Below are positions 1 to 8,973 of a stretch of DNA of 64,000 nt, piece after piece; position 1 is the stretch's first letter; every line of letters starts with the position of its first letter. The position numbers and the translations under genes were made by a program. Source of the DNA: Aalborgiella sp963841045 (GTDB lineage Bacteria; Pseudomonadota; Gammaproteobacteria; Burkholderiales; Burkholderiaceae_C); contig CAWJBD010000003.1 in assembly GCA_963841045.1 (NCBI GenBank), positions 62,001 to 126,000 of the forward strand. Reading direction: 5' to 3'. The notes below the pieces were generated by a model. The model was not told where the DNA came from and made no database searches. It saw nothing but the letters and a program-made list of their open reading frames with translations.

Positions 1-2
1 GT

Positions 3-488
3 GTGTCGCTGTTGTTGTGGCACGAAATGACAGGCTTGAGCGGCAGACCATTGGGTGTGGCCTTGGCTTTGATAGCGGCAGCCACTTGGGCGCTGGGCAC
101 GCAGCTTTTGCGTCGCACCAAAATTGAAGTGCCCACCATGACCATTTCGTTTTGGATGACGGTGTTGGCCTGCGGTGTGATGTCCACACTGACATTTATT
201 TTCGAACGGTCAAGTTGGGCAATGCCCTCCAGCACCTCATGGTGGTCCATCATTTACAACGCGGTGATGGTTTTTGGCTTTGCGCATGCGGCGTGGTTTT
301 ACTTGGCGCGCAGCTTGCCACCGGTGGCATCCACTTTGTCGGTGATGCTGATTCCCATTTTGGGTGTTTTCATTGGCGCGTATTGGCTCAATGAGGTATT
401 GCATTGGCAAGACTGGGCAGCCGTGGTGCTGATGGTGGTGGCGATTGGCTCGGTGCTGGCGCCAGAACGAATAAAATCACAATTTTGA
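3..488 (+). CDS. EamA/DMT-family transporter, C-terminal part
   Basis: This is the 3' part of a drug/metabolite-superfamily permease; the gene begins before the window, so the N-terminal half is missing. The visible 161 residues contain about five hydrophobic helices, including the EamA-type stretch around LPPVASTLSVMLIPILGVF and a final helix ending in LAPERIK, as in many EamA proteins. It would sit in the inner membrane and export small metabolites; the substrate cannot be told from sequence. The first in-frame GTG at position 3 is only the window edge, not a real start. A second, complete EamA gene lies at 3384-4391 on the other strand. Confidence 0.8.
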   Translation: MSLLLWHEMTGLSGRPLGVALALIAAATWALGTQLLRRTKIEVPTMTISFWMTVLACGVMSTLTFIFERSSWAMPSSTSWWSIIYNAVMVFGFAHAAWFYLARSLPPVASTLSVMLIPILGVFIGAYWLNEVLHWQDWAAVVLMVVAIGSVLAPERIKSQF

Positions 489-520
489 ATGCTCCAATTA
501 CTTTAAATAAATTATTTGAC

Positions 521-1228
521 ATGCGACATGCATTAAAAATCATATTTGTAGTTTCAATATTTTCGACTACGAATATACAAGCTCAATTAGTTAGTGTAGA
601 AACAGCCACAAAAGTACTCGAACATTTTGAGAAAGGGCCTCGTGCCACGCGATCCTCAAATCCATTTGAAAAATGGGTAGATGACACAGCAACGATGACA
701 ATTTTGAGCTGTCGAAGAGCTGCTGGTTTAAACAAAAGTAAAACACCAAAATCATTAAATGACGGTTTTTTAGCAGCGGGGAGTTTTACTGCAATTTACG
801 ATAATGAAATACAACCATTATGCGAATCAATAGCGAAGAATGGTTTTCAACCTGTATGTTTGAGTTCCCATTTATGGGATGAAAATGTAAAATTCTCTGA
901 GAAATGGTTACCTAATACTATCCATACCCAAAAAGATTTATCGAAATTGGTAATTGGCGGGGTCTTGCATTGCTATCTCGAATCACAAAAAGTAAAGCAA
1001 CAAACCTATGTCGGACATTTAACTTATGAATGGCTAAATACTCCGCGTCTACAAGTTGTGATGTCAAGAAATGGACCTGTTGAAGCACTCGTTGGTAATA
1101 TCTTAGTGAAAGACAAACATGCGATCGGTAAAGATGGGAAACAATTTCAAGAAATCAGAAATGTCATAACAGAAGACAAATCTGCTAACGATTTAATTTC
1201 AACCCAGAGGTTTAAACAATCCAATTAA
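521..1228 (+). CDS. hypothetical secreted protein, AT-rich
   Basis: A 235-residue protein of unknown function. The start at 521 is chosen because it gives a clear signal peptide (MRHALKIIFVVSIF then IQAQ-L), whereas the in-frame start at 404 lies inside the preceding transporter. The mature part has four cysteines (in LSCRRAAG, PLCES, PVCLSS and LHCYLE) that could form disulphides in the periplasm. The gene is visibly richer in A+T than its neighbours (many AAA, AAT, TTA codons), which suggests acquisition by transfer. It is flanked by a plus-strand transporter and a convergent uracil-glycosylase-like gene. I do not recognise the family; a Rap1a-like immunity fold was considered but there is no motif to support it. 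Confidence 0.6.
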   Translation: MRHALKIIFVVSIFSTTNIQAQLVSVETATKVLEHFEKGPRATRSSNPFEKWVDDTATMTILSCRRAAGLNKSKTPKSLNDGFLAAGSFTAIYDNEIQPLCESIAKNGFQPVCLSSHLWDENVKFSEKWLPNTIHTQKDLSKLVIGGVLHCYLESQKVKQQTYVGHLTYEWLNTPRLQVVMSRNGPVEALVGNILVKDKHAIGKDGKQFQEIRNVITEDKSANDLISTQRFKQSN

Positions 1229-1272
1229 ATTTAAACAATCCATCTAGATGTCATAACTATTAATGTTGGTTT

Positions 1273-2139
1273 TTATAACTTACTCGCCAATTGCAAATCC
1301 GCCCACGCCTTGGCTTTGTCGGCAGGTGTTTTCAACAATAACTGCGGCGTGTAAGTGACGATGACGGGGTAGCTTTGCCCCTCAATCTCAACGCGATGCA
1401 CCATGCCGCGCAGTTTACTCATGGGTTGCGGTGCATCTTGCTGCAACAAGGCTTGGGCAGCGTAACGACCCATGGCGAGAATCATTTTGGGTTGCGTCAA
1501 AGCGATTTGGCGGCGCAGGAAGTGACTGCATTGCAAGAGTTCATTCACGCCCGTGCTCTTGCAACTGCTACGGCATTTGGCGGCGTTGGTCAATGTCACT
1601 TGCGTGCCCATGTCCAGCTGAATGGCTTTGAGCATTTTGGCCAGCAAATCTGCCGCTTCGCCTGTGAATGGCAAGTTTTGCAACTCATCGGCTTCAGAAG
1701 GCGGGTCGCCCACCACCAGCCAATTGTTGTCGCTTGAACTGGCAGCAACATTGGCGGCTGTACCGAAAACAGCTTGCTTGCGGCTGGTACACAAGTGGCA
1801 CGATTGGCACGTCGATGCTGCTTGTTGCAATTCAGGCCAATCCATGCTTTGCAAGCCCACAGGCATTTCTGGCAGCTCTTCTGGGGCAGTTGTGGTTTGT
1901 GGTGCAGGCTTTGATGATTGCTGCGGTGTTTGTGCTGGTGGCGGTGTTGAAGTTGTAGCTGATTTGGCAACCGTCACTGTAGCAGTAGCAGTTGCAGGGC
2001 TGTTCTGCAAATTATTAATGTCTTTTTGGCCTGTAGCCAGCGTACTGATTGCCTGAATTGCTATTTTTTTTATAGCATAGGTGACGATGCCCATTTCTTG
2101 CAGCATGGCGCGTTGGCGGGTGTCTAGTTCTAAGCTCAT
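1273..2139 (-). CDS. uracil-DNA glycosylase family 4-like protein with degenerate motifs and repeat insertion
   Basis: This 288-residue protein belongs to the uracil-DNA glycosylase superfamily with an Fe-S cluster: cysteines at CQSCHLC and AAKCRSSC, then RRQIALTQPKMILAMGRYAA and a final DKAKAWADL. Family 4 enzymes remove uracil from DNA. Here the usual motif A (GEAPG) reads GDPPS, and motif B (HPxYLL) reads TPQLLL, so the usual acidic and histidine residues are replaced and activity is doubtful. A variable Ala/Thr/Pro-rich linker (about residues 45-90) precedes the domain. Residues about 21-41 are encoded by the dispersed repeat (2018-2076). It follows rimI by 10 bases in the tsaB-rimI set, a common order in Burkholderiales. 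Confidence 0.8.
   Translation of the reverse strand: MSLELDTRQRAMLQEMGIVTYAIKKIAIQAISTLATGQKDINNLQNSPATATATVTVAKSATTSTPPPAQTPQQSSKPAPQTTTAPEELPEMPVGLQSMDWPELQQAASTCQSCHLCTSRKQAVFGTAANVAASSSDNNWLVVGDPPSEADELQNLPFTGEAADLLAKMLKAIQLDMGTQVTLTNAAKCRSSCKSTGVNELLQCSHFLRRQIALTQPKMILAMGRYAAQALLQQDAPQPMSKLRGMVHRVEIEGQSYPVIVTYTPQLLLKTPADKAKAWADLQLASKL
2018..2076 (-). repeat. dispersed palindromic repeat, copy 1 (in-frame in uracil-glycosylase-like gene)
   Basis: On the minus strand it starts with the hairpin GCTAT-AAAAAAA-ATAGC, then has a core close to the family (GGCAATCAGTACGCTGGC) and the tail TACAGGCCAAAAAGA. It lies in the sense orientation within the host gene and reads YAIKKIAIQAISTLATGQ without a stop. 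It falls in the poorly conserved N-terminal region ahead of the catalytic domain. Confidence 0.85.
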
Positions 2140-2149
2140 GCTTGGGCAC

Positions 2150-2665
2150 TCATAACTTCAGCTTCATCACCACCGCATCTTCGCGGGCGGAATTTCTGTC
2201 TGGGTAGTAATCTTTGCGCACACTCACCGTTTCAAAGCCATGCGCTTGGTACACATGTATTGCGCGCGCATTGCTGGCCCGCACTTCCAGCCACAAATCG
2301 TTGGCACCTTGCCCGCGCGACCATACTGCCAGCGCTTCCAGCATCGCCTTGCCCCAGCCACGGCCTTGGAATTCAGGCGCCACGGTGATGTTGAGCAAAT
2401 GCACTTCTTCAAAACCTTTCATCGCCACAAAATAGCCCAGCAACTTGTTTTGCCCAGTACCTTGTCCTTCGTCTTGTTCAGCACACAACACTTGCATTTG
2501 GTAGCCCGTCGCCAACGAATCGACAAAATTAGCGCGGCTCCAAGGGTGTGAATAAGCGCGTTGTTCAATCGCCAGCACGCGATCCAACCAGGCATCGTTC
2601 AAGGATTGAAAAGCAATCGATGACTCTGGTGCGGCTGGACGGTTGGACTGCAATACGGCGTTCAT
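2150..2665 (-). CDS. rimI: ribosomal protein-alanine N-acetyltransferase RimI
   Basis: GNAT acetyltransferase of 171 residues that transfers an acetyl group from acetyl-CoA to the N-terminal alanine of ribosomal protein S18. The acetyl-CoA pyrophosphate loop is visible as FQGRGWGKAMLEAL, preceded by a strand ending LLNITVAPE; the C-terminal half has LEVRASNARAIHVYQAHGFE, typical of RimI. It overlaps the end of tsaB by four bases (stop and start share ATGA), so the two are translationally coupled, and a uracil-glycosylase-like gene follows closely. This tsaB-rimI pairing is common in proteobacteria and supports the name over a generic GNAT label. Confidence 0.9.
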   Translation of the reverse strand: MNAVLQSNRPAAPESSIAFQSLNDAWLDRVLAIEQRAYSHPWSRANFVDSLATGYQMQVLCAEQDEGQGTGQNKLLGYFVAMKGFEEVHLLNITVAPEFQGRGWGKAMLEALAVWSRGQGANDLWLEVRASNARAIHVYQAHGFETVSVRKDYYPDRNSAREDAVVMKLKL

Positions 2666-3387
2666 GCTTTGGATTTTAGTATGTCCGCTTTGCTGGTTTG
2701 CAACTTGATGGCTTCACGCTCAAGTGTGGTTTGCGCCACTTTATCGCGCACATACAGCGGCAGTGCTTGGTCAGCTGGAACGGCCTTGCCTGCTGCCAAC
2801 ATTGCTGGCACCAGCCGCAACATGGCGGTGGCGGTGGGCATGGCTGCCAAATTTGCAGGCGCAAAGTTACCCACAGCAGCGACGTTTTGTGGAATATGCA
2901 AAGCATCGGGACTGCCCAAATGAATGTCGGATTCAACATGCCATTGCCCTGCCTCAAACGCATATGCGGCTGAATACACCTCGCCCATGCGCGCATCCAA
3001 TACCGCTACGACACGATTCACACCATGTTCAAAACGAGCGTCTTCGGCGACAGCCAACAAGGTATCAATCGTTAAAACTTTCACATTCGCACCAAAAGCC
3101 AAACCTTGCGCCACCGAGCAAGCGGTACGCAAACCCGTGAACGAACCCGGTCCGCGTCCAAACACAATCGCATCCAAATCGGCCAACTGCACATTGGCTT
3201 CACGCAGCAGCGCCATGATGGCAGGAATCAAAGTGGCCGAAGTCTTAGCCCCGCCCTCACCCGTGTGCTGCCAAACCTGCTCGCCGTTGGCGACGGCAAT
3301 GAACATGGTTTCGGTGCTGGTGTCGAAAGCGAGGAGCTTTGAATAATGAAGCGCTTTTGCTTCTGATTGATTTGTGAATGCACTCAT
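2662..3387 (-). CDS. tsaB: tRNA threonylcarbamoyladenosine biosynthesis protein TsaB
   Basis: A 241-residue ASKHA-fold protein, partner of TsaD and TsaE in making t6A37 on ANN-decoding tRNAs. The N-terminus LLAFDTSTETMFIAV and the signature GRGPGSFTGLRTACSVAQGL are diagnostic of TsaB (YeaZ). TsaB is not the catalyst; it dimerises with TsaD. The start at 3387 overlaps the stop of the upstream EamA gene by four bases, and the stop overlaps rimI, giving a tight three- or four-gene unit. The same pathway's first enzyme (Sua5/TsaC type) is also in this window at 8974-10074, though in a different operon. Confidence 0.93.
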   Translation of the reverse strand: MSAFTNQSEAKALHYSKLLAFDTSTETMFIAVANGEQVWQHTGEGGAKTSATLIPAIMALLREANVQLADLDAIVFGRGPGSFTGLRTACSVAQGLAFGANVKVLTIDTLLAVAEDARFEHGVNRVVAVLDARMGEVYSAAYAFEAGQWHVESDIHLGSPDALHIPQNVAAVGNFAPANLAAMPTATAMLRLVPAMLAAGKAVPADQALPLYVRDKVAQTTLEREAIKLQTSKADILKSKA

Positions 3388-4391
3388 TTATTAACCACCG
3401 TACGAACACCAAAAACAATTCCCGTGCTTACCAGTACCAAGCCTAAAACCAGCGTCCACGACAAGGGTTCACCCAAAAAGAACACAGCCCCCATGGCTGA
3501 CAAACCAGGAACCAGTGCAGTCATCATGGTGCTGCGCACAGGTCCGAAGTGCTGAATCATTTTAGTGAACGAAATACCTGAAATCACCACAGAGCCTATG
3601 CCTTGGTAAACCGCCTGAAACACCATTTCACCCCACGGTGCTGTGCCCAAATGGCTTTTGATGACTCCAAATACCAGTAATAAAGCATACACAGGTACAT
3701 AGGTAACCGCAGTAAACACGGTGATTGCGATGGTGGCTTTAACGGCATCCAGTTCATTTTTGCGAACGATGACGGAATAAAACGCCCAGCAAGTAGAAGC
3801 GGATAAAAAGAGCAAATCACCCTTCCATGTCTCTCCCCCATCAAATGCTTGCAAAAGGCTGGCGCCTCCTACCAACAAATCACCACAAAAAATCAAACCC
3901 AAGCCAAGCGCGCGTGCGGATGTCATGCGTGTTTGAAGTAGCCACATCGCCACCAGTGCGGTAGACAATGGCAGAGTACCTGGCATTAAAACGCTGGCGT
4001 GCGCAGCCGGCGCAAAGAAAAACCCACTGTAAGCCAACATGGCGTAGCCGACACCACCCACAGCGCCAACCAAAGCCGACATTTTGAATGCGTAGGGTGA
4101 CAAGCCTAGCCATGACGGCATGGCAACAGGCGGAACAAGTGCCTTCTTTGCGCGTCGCTGGGAGCGTACGATCCACCATCCCCAAGGCAACAACACCACG
4201 CCCGCGCCAATAAAACGCAGAAAAACCATGTCCAATGGCAGCAAATTGCCTTTGACCGATGCGCGAGCAATGACGATGAAAGAAGTCCAAATCAAAATCG
4301 TCACAACTGCGGCGATGATGCCCAAAGTTCTTGATGAAAAACGAGGATGCTTGGTGAGATGTTGTGGTGAATTGGAAGCGTCAGAAGACAT
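3384..4391 (-). CDS. EamA/DMT-family transporter
   Basis: A 335-residue inner-membrane permease with two EamA repeats and about ten hydrophobic helices, starting at TLGIIAAVVTILIWTSFIVI. The second half has SFTKMIQHFGPVRSTMMTAL followed by PGLSAMGAVFFLGEPLSW, the usual EamA ending. Substrate unknown, probably a metabolite or amino acid exporter. The start at 4391 (MSSDASNSP) is preferred because the in-frame upstream stretch to 4535 has no membrane or signal character and would run into the divergent dacB promoter region. It opens the operon with tsaB, overlapping by four bases. A 10-bp palindrome GGTAGCTACC sits about 25 bases upstream of the start. Confidence 0.85.
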   Translation of the reverse strand: MSSDASNSPQHLTKHPRFSSRTLGIIAAVVTILIWTSFIVIARASVKGNLLPLDMVFLRFIGAGVVLLPWGWWIVRSQRRAKKALVPPVAMPSWLGLSPYAFKMSALVGAVGGVGYAMLAYSGFFFAPAAHASVLMPGTLPLSTALVAMWLLQTRMTSARALGLGLIFCGDLLVGGASLLQAFDGGETWKGDLLFLSASTCWAFYSVIVRKNELDAVKATIAITVFTAVTYVPVYALLLVFGVIKSHLGTAPWGEMVFQAVYQGIGSVVISGISFTKMIQHFGPVRSTMMTALVPGLSAMGAVFFLGEPLSWTLVLGLVLVSTGIVFGVRTVVNK

Positions 4392-4520
4392 GCGCCTATT
4401 ATCAAGGCAATCATGGTAGCTACCGAGAATCGCAGAGTTAAAGCTCAATTTACAAGGCCTTGATGCGAACAAAGCTTGAATAAGTTGGCATAAATCGGCA
4501 TTTCCTCGGCACATCGGATA

Positions 4521-6020
4521 ATGCGCACTATGCAAATTAATTTTCGACGCTTCTTTTGGCTTCTTATTGCGCTCAGTTTGGGTATGAGTTTCACACCGGT
4601 ATGGGCAGACACCCTGCCTACCAGCATCACCAAAGCATTAAAACAAGCGCGCGTGCCATTGAGTGCTGTCAGTTTTGAAGTCCGCAAAATTGACGGCAAA
4701 GCTGACAGCAGTGCGGCACCGCTGCTCAGCCATCGCGCCAATGTACCCATGAACCCGGCTTCGGTGATGAAGCTGGTCACCACTTTTTCGGCGCTGGACA
4801 TGCTGGGACCCGACTTTACTTGGCAAACTTCTTTTTATACCAATGGCAAATTGAGCAACGGCGTGTTGCAAGGCGATTTGATCATTCACGGCGGTGGCGA
4901 CCCTAAGTGGGTGTTGGAACGCATTGAAGAAAATTTCAAAACCCTGCAAGTTTTGGGCGTGCGGCACATCACGGGCGACATCATTTTGGACAACAGCGTA
5001 TTTGAATTGACCAAAAAACACGAAGCTGATTTTGATGGTGAACATTTAAGCCCCTATAACAGCACACCCGATGGTTTGCTGGTGAACTTCAAAGCCATTA
5101 TTTTGACTTTCACACCCGATGAATTGACTCAAACGGTGCGCGTGAAAAGCGAACCACCGATTGCAGGTGTCAGCATCGACAGCACCGTACCAATGGGAAA
5201 CAACGGTTGTGGCGATTGGCGCAGTGGCTTGCGAGCCGATTTCACACACCCCGACCGCATCAGCTTTGCCGGCAGTTACAGCGCACGTTGTGGCGAAAAA
5301 GTTTGGCCCATTGCCTACAGCGACCCGGCCACCTTTGCGGCCCGCGTGGTCAAAGCCATGTACAACGCGGCTGGTGGCAGGCTGGATGGCCAAGTGCGCA
5401 CTGGTACATTGCCCACGTCGGCCGTGCTGCTGTACCACGCACCCTCGTTACCACTGTCGCAAATCATTGCCGATGTGAACAAATTCAGCAACAACGTGAT
5501 GGCACAACAGGTGTTTTTAAGTTTGAGCGCACAAGAAAGCAAAGACAATTTGCTCGGCAAAATCAGCCAAAAACTCAAAGGCAGTTTCAACAAATCACGC
5601 GATGTGGTCAAACACTGGTGGCAGCGCCATTTTGGCAAAAACAAAACCCAAACAATTGAGCCAGAATTGGAAAATGGCTCAGGTTTATCGCGCAGTGAAC
5701 GCATCTCGGCACAGTCTTTAACTGCGCTCTTGCATACCGCTGCCAAGCACCCACATGCCGATGTGTTTGCCAAATCATTGTCCATTGCAGGTGTGGATGG
5801 CACCGCAGCCAACATGGCCAAGCGCGGTGTGGCCAATGCATCCATTGGCCAAGCACAACTGAAAACCGGCACACTGCGCGATGTGGTCAGCATCGCCGGC
5901 TATGCCACCGCGCTAAGCGGCCAACGCTACAGCGTGGTCGGCATCATCAACCACCCCAACGCCCCATCTGCCCGCGCCGCATTGGATGCGTTGGTGGAGT
6001 GGACGGTGGTCGGTCATTAA
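4521..6020 (+). CDS. dacB: D-alanyl-D-alanine carboxypeptidase/endopeptidase (PBP4, DacB)
   Basis: Class C penicillin-binding protein of 499 residues, family S13, which trims and cleaves peptidoglycan cross-bridges in the periplasm. An N-terminal signal peptide (FFWLLIALSLGMSF then VWA-D) is followed by the active-site SVMK at residues 81-84, the SxN motif as SNN in NKFSNNVMAQQ, and the KTG triad in LKTGTLRDV near the C-terminus. Length fits the family (about 480). Compared with typical PBP4 there is a charged insert around the sequence KGSFNKSRDVVKHWWQRHFG before the third motif. It is divergent from the EamA gene and lies just upstream of a SemiSWEET gene. Confidence 0.92.
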   Translation: MRTMQINFRRFFWLLIALSLGMSFTPVWADTLPTSITKALKQARVPLSAVSFEVRKIDGKADSSAAPLLSHRANVPMNPASVMKLVTTFSALDMLGPDFTWQTSFYTNGKLSNGVLQGDLIIHGGGDPKWVLERIEENFKTLQVLGVRHITGDIILDNSVFELTKKHEADFDGEHLSPYNSTPDGLLVNFKAIILTFTPDELTQTVRVKSEPPIAGVSIDSTVPMGNNGCGDWRSGLRADFTHPDRISFAGSYSARCGEKVWPIAYSDPATFAARVVKAMYNAAGGRLDGQVRTGTLPTSAVLLYHAPSLPLSQIIADVNKFSNNVMAQQVFLSLSAQESKDNLLGKISQKLKGSFNKSRDVVKHWWQRHFGKNKTQTIEPELENGSGLSRSERISAQSLTALLHTAAKHPHADVFAKSLSIAGVDGTAANMAKRGVANASIGQAQLKTGTLRDVVSIAGYATALSGQRYSVVGIINHPNAPSARAALDALVEWTVVGH

Positions 6021-6035
6021 ACGACGCACTTGACT

Positions 6036-6317
6036 ATGCAACTCAGTACTCTTTTATCTGCTGATGTCATCGGCTACATCGCCGCCACACTGACCACAGT
6101 GAGCTTTGTGCCGCAAGCGTGGCACACCTTTCGCACCAAAGATGTCAGCGGTATTTCACTGGGCATGTACAGCGTGTTTACAGTTGGCATTGCATTGTGG
6201 TTGGCGTATGGCTTGATGCTCAACGCATGGCCCATTGTCATTGCCAACACCATCACCTTGGTATTGGCAAGTTTGATATTGGTGATGAAACTGCGCTACC
6301 ATGAGCCCAAGAATTGA
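6036..6317 (+). CDS. SemiSWEET-type PQ-loop transporter
   Basis: A 93-residue membrane protein with three hydrophobic helices and the PQ-loop signature TTVSFVPQAWHTFRTKDVSG, matching bacterial SemiSWEETs, which dimerise to move sugars or related small solutes across the inner membrane. The ATG at 6036 is preferred to the in-frame TTG at 6030. It follows dacB by 15 bases and precedes thiL by 19, so it may be co-transcribed with both. The substrate cannot be inferred. Confidence 0.88.
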   Translation: MQLSTLLSADVIGYIAATLTTVSFVPQAWHTFRTKDVSGISLGMYSVFTVGIALWLAYGLMLNAWPIVIANTITLVLASLILVMKLRYHEPKN

Positions 6318-6336
6318 AGCAACACAAGCACAAGTC

Positions 6337-7330
6337 ATGGGTGAATTTGATTTAATCGAACGCTATTTCAAAGTGCCAGCACGCGCCATGCAATCGCAAG
6401 CAGGGGTCAGCTTGGGCATTGGCGACGATTGTGCACTGCTTACAACCCAGTAGCGGCATGCAATTGGCAGTGTCAAGCGACATGATGGTTGAAGGCCGGC
6501 ATTTTTTATCCACCGTTGACCCTGCCAAATTAGGGCACAAAGCACTGGCGGTTAATTTGAGTGACTTGGCCGCTTGCGGTGCGAAACCATTGGCATTCAC
6601 TTTGGCTTTGTCACTGCCCAAAGTAGATGAAGCATGGTTGGCTGGTTTCTCCAAAGGCTTGTTAGCGCTGGCACAAGAACACCACTGTGCATTGATAGGC
6701 GGTGACACCACACAAGGGCCGCTGAATATTTGCATCACTGTGTTTGGTGAAGTGCCGCAAGGGCAAGCGCTCTTACGCAGCGGTGCACAGGTGGGCGACG
6801 ATATCTACGTCAGCGGCCATGTGGGCGATGCGCGTTTGGCGCTGGAAGTGTTCAGAGGCCACATCGACTTGCCGGCAGACGATTTCAAACACGCCCGCGC
6901 CCGCATGGAAACGCCCACACCACGCGTGGGGCTGGGCATGGCTTTGCGCGGCATTGCCACAAGCTGCATTGATATCAGCGACGGCATGGTGGGCGACCTG
7001 GGACACATCTTGCGAGCTTCGAACTGCGGCGCGCAATTAGATACCGCGATTGCTATAAATTTAATAGCGCTTCAGGCAATTAATATGCCGGATAGAGGCC
7101 AATTTGATATAAGAAATGCGCTGGAGTACGTTTTGGCAGGCGGTGATGACTATGAATTACTCTTCACCGCCCCCAGCAAACAACGTCAAGCTGTTTTGGC
7201 CGCAGCCAGCACTGCGGACACCAAAATCACACGCATTGGACAAATTCAAGCAGAGGCAGGTCTGCGCTTGGTTGATGCCAATGGCCACATGGTGCCCAAC
7301 GATTTTGCATCGTTTGACCATTTCAAATAA
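6337..7330 (+). pseudogene. thiL: thiamine-monophosphate kinase ThiL, single-base frameshift, repeat insertion
   Basis: ThiL phosphorylates thiamine monophosphate to thiamine diphosphate with ATP. The N-terminus (MGEFDLIERYFK, then LGIGDDCALL) runs in one frame to a TAG at 6451; the rest (SSGMQLAVSSDMMVEGRHF, GGDTTQGPL, LAGGDDYELLFT) continues in the next frame. Removing one A at about 6442 restores LLQPSSGMQLAV, so this is a single +1 shift in an otherwise intact gene. Because ThiL is normally needed for thiamine diphosphate, sequencing error is more likely than true loss. The dispersed repeat at 7052-7112 adds about twenty residues in a loop just before LAGGDDYELL. An MFS gene follows four bases after the stop. 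Confidence 0.85.
7052..7112 (+). repeat. dispersed palindromic repeat, copy 2 (in-frame in thiL)
   Basis: Starts GCTATAAATTTAATAGC, core GGCAATTAATATGCCGGA, tail TAGAGGCCAATTTGATATA. It is in the sense orientation and reads AINLIALQAINMPDRGQFDI in the ThiL frame. It interrupts the segment where ThiL homologues normally pass quickly from the second conserved block to AGGDDYELL. Confidence 0.9.
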
Positions 7331-7334
7331 AGCA

Positions 7335-8963
7335 ATGCCAAACACCCCAAAAGAGACGAACGATACACAGTCAAACGCGGACAACGACCTGTCGCCACTT
7401 GCGCCGTTTAAGCAACCGGTTTTTCGCATGCTGTGGACCACTTGGCTGATCGCCAATGTGTGCATGTGGATGAATGACGTGGCCGCCGCGTGGATGATGA
7501 CCTCGCTCACCACCAAACCCATTTGGATTGCACTGGTGCAAACGGCTGCCAGTTTGCCTGTCTTTTTGCTTGGCATTCCCAGTGGGGCATTGGCCGACAT
7601 TTTGGACAGAAAACGCTATTTTTTATTCACACAAATATGGATTGCTGTGGTGGCCAGTTTGTTGAGCATTGCCGTTTTTTCAAATTGGATTTCACCACCC
7701 ATTTTGCTGGCTTTGGTTTTCGCCAATGGCATTGGCTTGGCTTTGCGTTGGCCGGTATTTTCTGCCATCGTGCCTGAATTGGTACCACGTCCTCAGTTAC
7801 CCGCGGCTTTGGGCTTGAATGGTGTGTCGATGAATGCATCGCGCATTTTGGGCCCACTGGTTGCTGGCGCGCTGATTGCCAGCATGGGCAGCGCCTGGGT
7901 GTTTTTACTCAATGCCGTTCTGTCGCTGGTGGCGGCAGTCGTGATCACCCGCTGGAAACGTGAACACAAACCGCATCCCTTAGGACGCGAGAAGTTGACC
8001 AGTGCCATGCGCATTGGCATTCAATACGTCGGGCAATCGCGTCACCTCAAAGGCGTTCTGGTGCGGATATCGATTTTCTTTTTCACCTCAACCGCCCTTG
8101 TCGCGCTCATGCCCCTGATAGCCCGCAATTTGCATGGTGGCGGTGCAGGTACATTCACCTTGATGCTGGCATCGATGGGTGCGGGGGCGATTGTGTCCAC
8201 CGCATTTTTACCGCAGCTGCGCCGCGCGATGTCGCGCGATACCTTGGTGCTCAGCGGTGCGGCCGTGCAATCTGTTGCCATGCTGGTGATGGCTTTCACT
8301 GTTCACAGCGGTGTGGCGGTGATTGCCATGATATGTGCCGGTGCAGCATGGATAACCACCGCCAACACACTCAGTGTTTCTGCGCAAATGGGCTTACCCG
8401 ATTGGGTGCGTGCACGCGGCATGTCCACTTACCAAATGGCCATCATGGGATCCAGTGCTTTGGGCGCAGCCGTTTGGGGACAGGTTGCCACAATGCTAGA
8501 TGTCAATACAAGTCTGATCATTGCCGCTTGCTCTGGCTTGCTGTCAATGGCACTGGTCAATCGCGTGATGCGAGACCAAAGCTTGATAGAAGATATTACC
8601 CCATCCAATGCGATCAAGATCCCACATGCCGATGAACCACCTGAACATGGCAATGTGATGATCATGGTTGAATACCTGATCGACCCGGCCCGTGCCGACG
8701 AATTTCGCGCCCTCATGGTTCAAGCCCGCCGCAGCCGCCTGTCGCATGGTGCACTGTCTTGGGAACTGCTGCACGACATCAACGAGCCCAGCCGCTTTGT
8801 GGAAATGATTGTGGACGAATCCTGGAACGACCACCTGCGCAGATTCGACCGTGTCACCACTGCTGACGTCGCCCTGCGTGACAGAAAGTTAGCGTTTCAC
8901 ATCGGCGAATCGCCACCTGTGGTGACGCGCAGTTTGATGGTGACGACTGTGAAGGCGGGTTAA
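7335..8963 (+). CDS. MFS exporter with C-terminal monooxygenase-like extension
   Basis: A 542-residue major facilitator of the enterobactin-exporter-like (MFS_3) type. Helices run from FRMLWTTWLIANVCMWMND to about residue 415, with an MFS motif around GIPSGALADILDRKRYFL. After the last helix there is a soluble region of about 110 residues (NVMIMVEYLIDPARADEF, then SWELLHDINEPSRFVEM) that resembles the antibiotic-biosynthesis-monooxygenase (ABM) ferredoxin-like fold, an arrangement known in this subfamily. The ATG at 7335 is chosen since the longer frame overlaps thiL. Substrate unknown. It ends ten bases from the convergent sua5 gene. Confidence 0.85.
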   Translation: MPNTPKETNDTQSNADNDLSPLAPFKQPVFRMLWTTWLIANVCMWMNDVAAAWMMTSLTTKPIWIALVQTAASLPVFLLGIPSGALADILDRKRYFLFTQIWIAVVASLLSIAVFSNWISPPILLALVFANGIGLALRWPVFSAIVPELVPRPQLPAALGLNGVSMNASRILGPLVAGALIASMGSAWVFLLNAVLSLVAAVVITRWKREHKPHPLGREKLTSAMRIGIQYVGQSRHLKGVLVRISIFFFTSTALVALMPLIARNLHGGGAGTFTLMLASMGAGAIVSTAFLPQLRRAMSRDTLVLSGAAVQSVAMLVMAFTVHSGVAVIAMICAGAAWITTANTLSVSAQMGLPDWVRARGMSTYQMAIMGSSALGAAVWGQVATMLDVNTSLIIAACSGLLSMALVNRVMRDQSLIEDITPSNAIKIPHADEPPEHGNVMIMVEYLIDPARADEFRALMVQARRSRLSHGALSWELLHDINEPSRFVEMIVDESWNDHLRRFDRVTTADVALRDRKLAFHIGESPPVVTRSLMVTTVKAG

Positions 8964-8973
8964 AGATTTCGGG

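Noticed and set aside
404..520. Upstream extension of the secreted orphan to an ATG at 404.
   Set aside because: It overlaps the end of the transporter gene and would hide the signal peptide; the ATG at 521 is better.
4415..4424. Perfect palindrome GGTAGCTACC between the divergent EamA and dacB genes.
   Set aside because: A ten-base palindrome alone, unrepeated and without promoter elements at a fixed spacing, is weak evidence for an operator.
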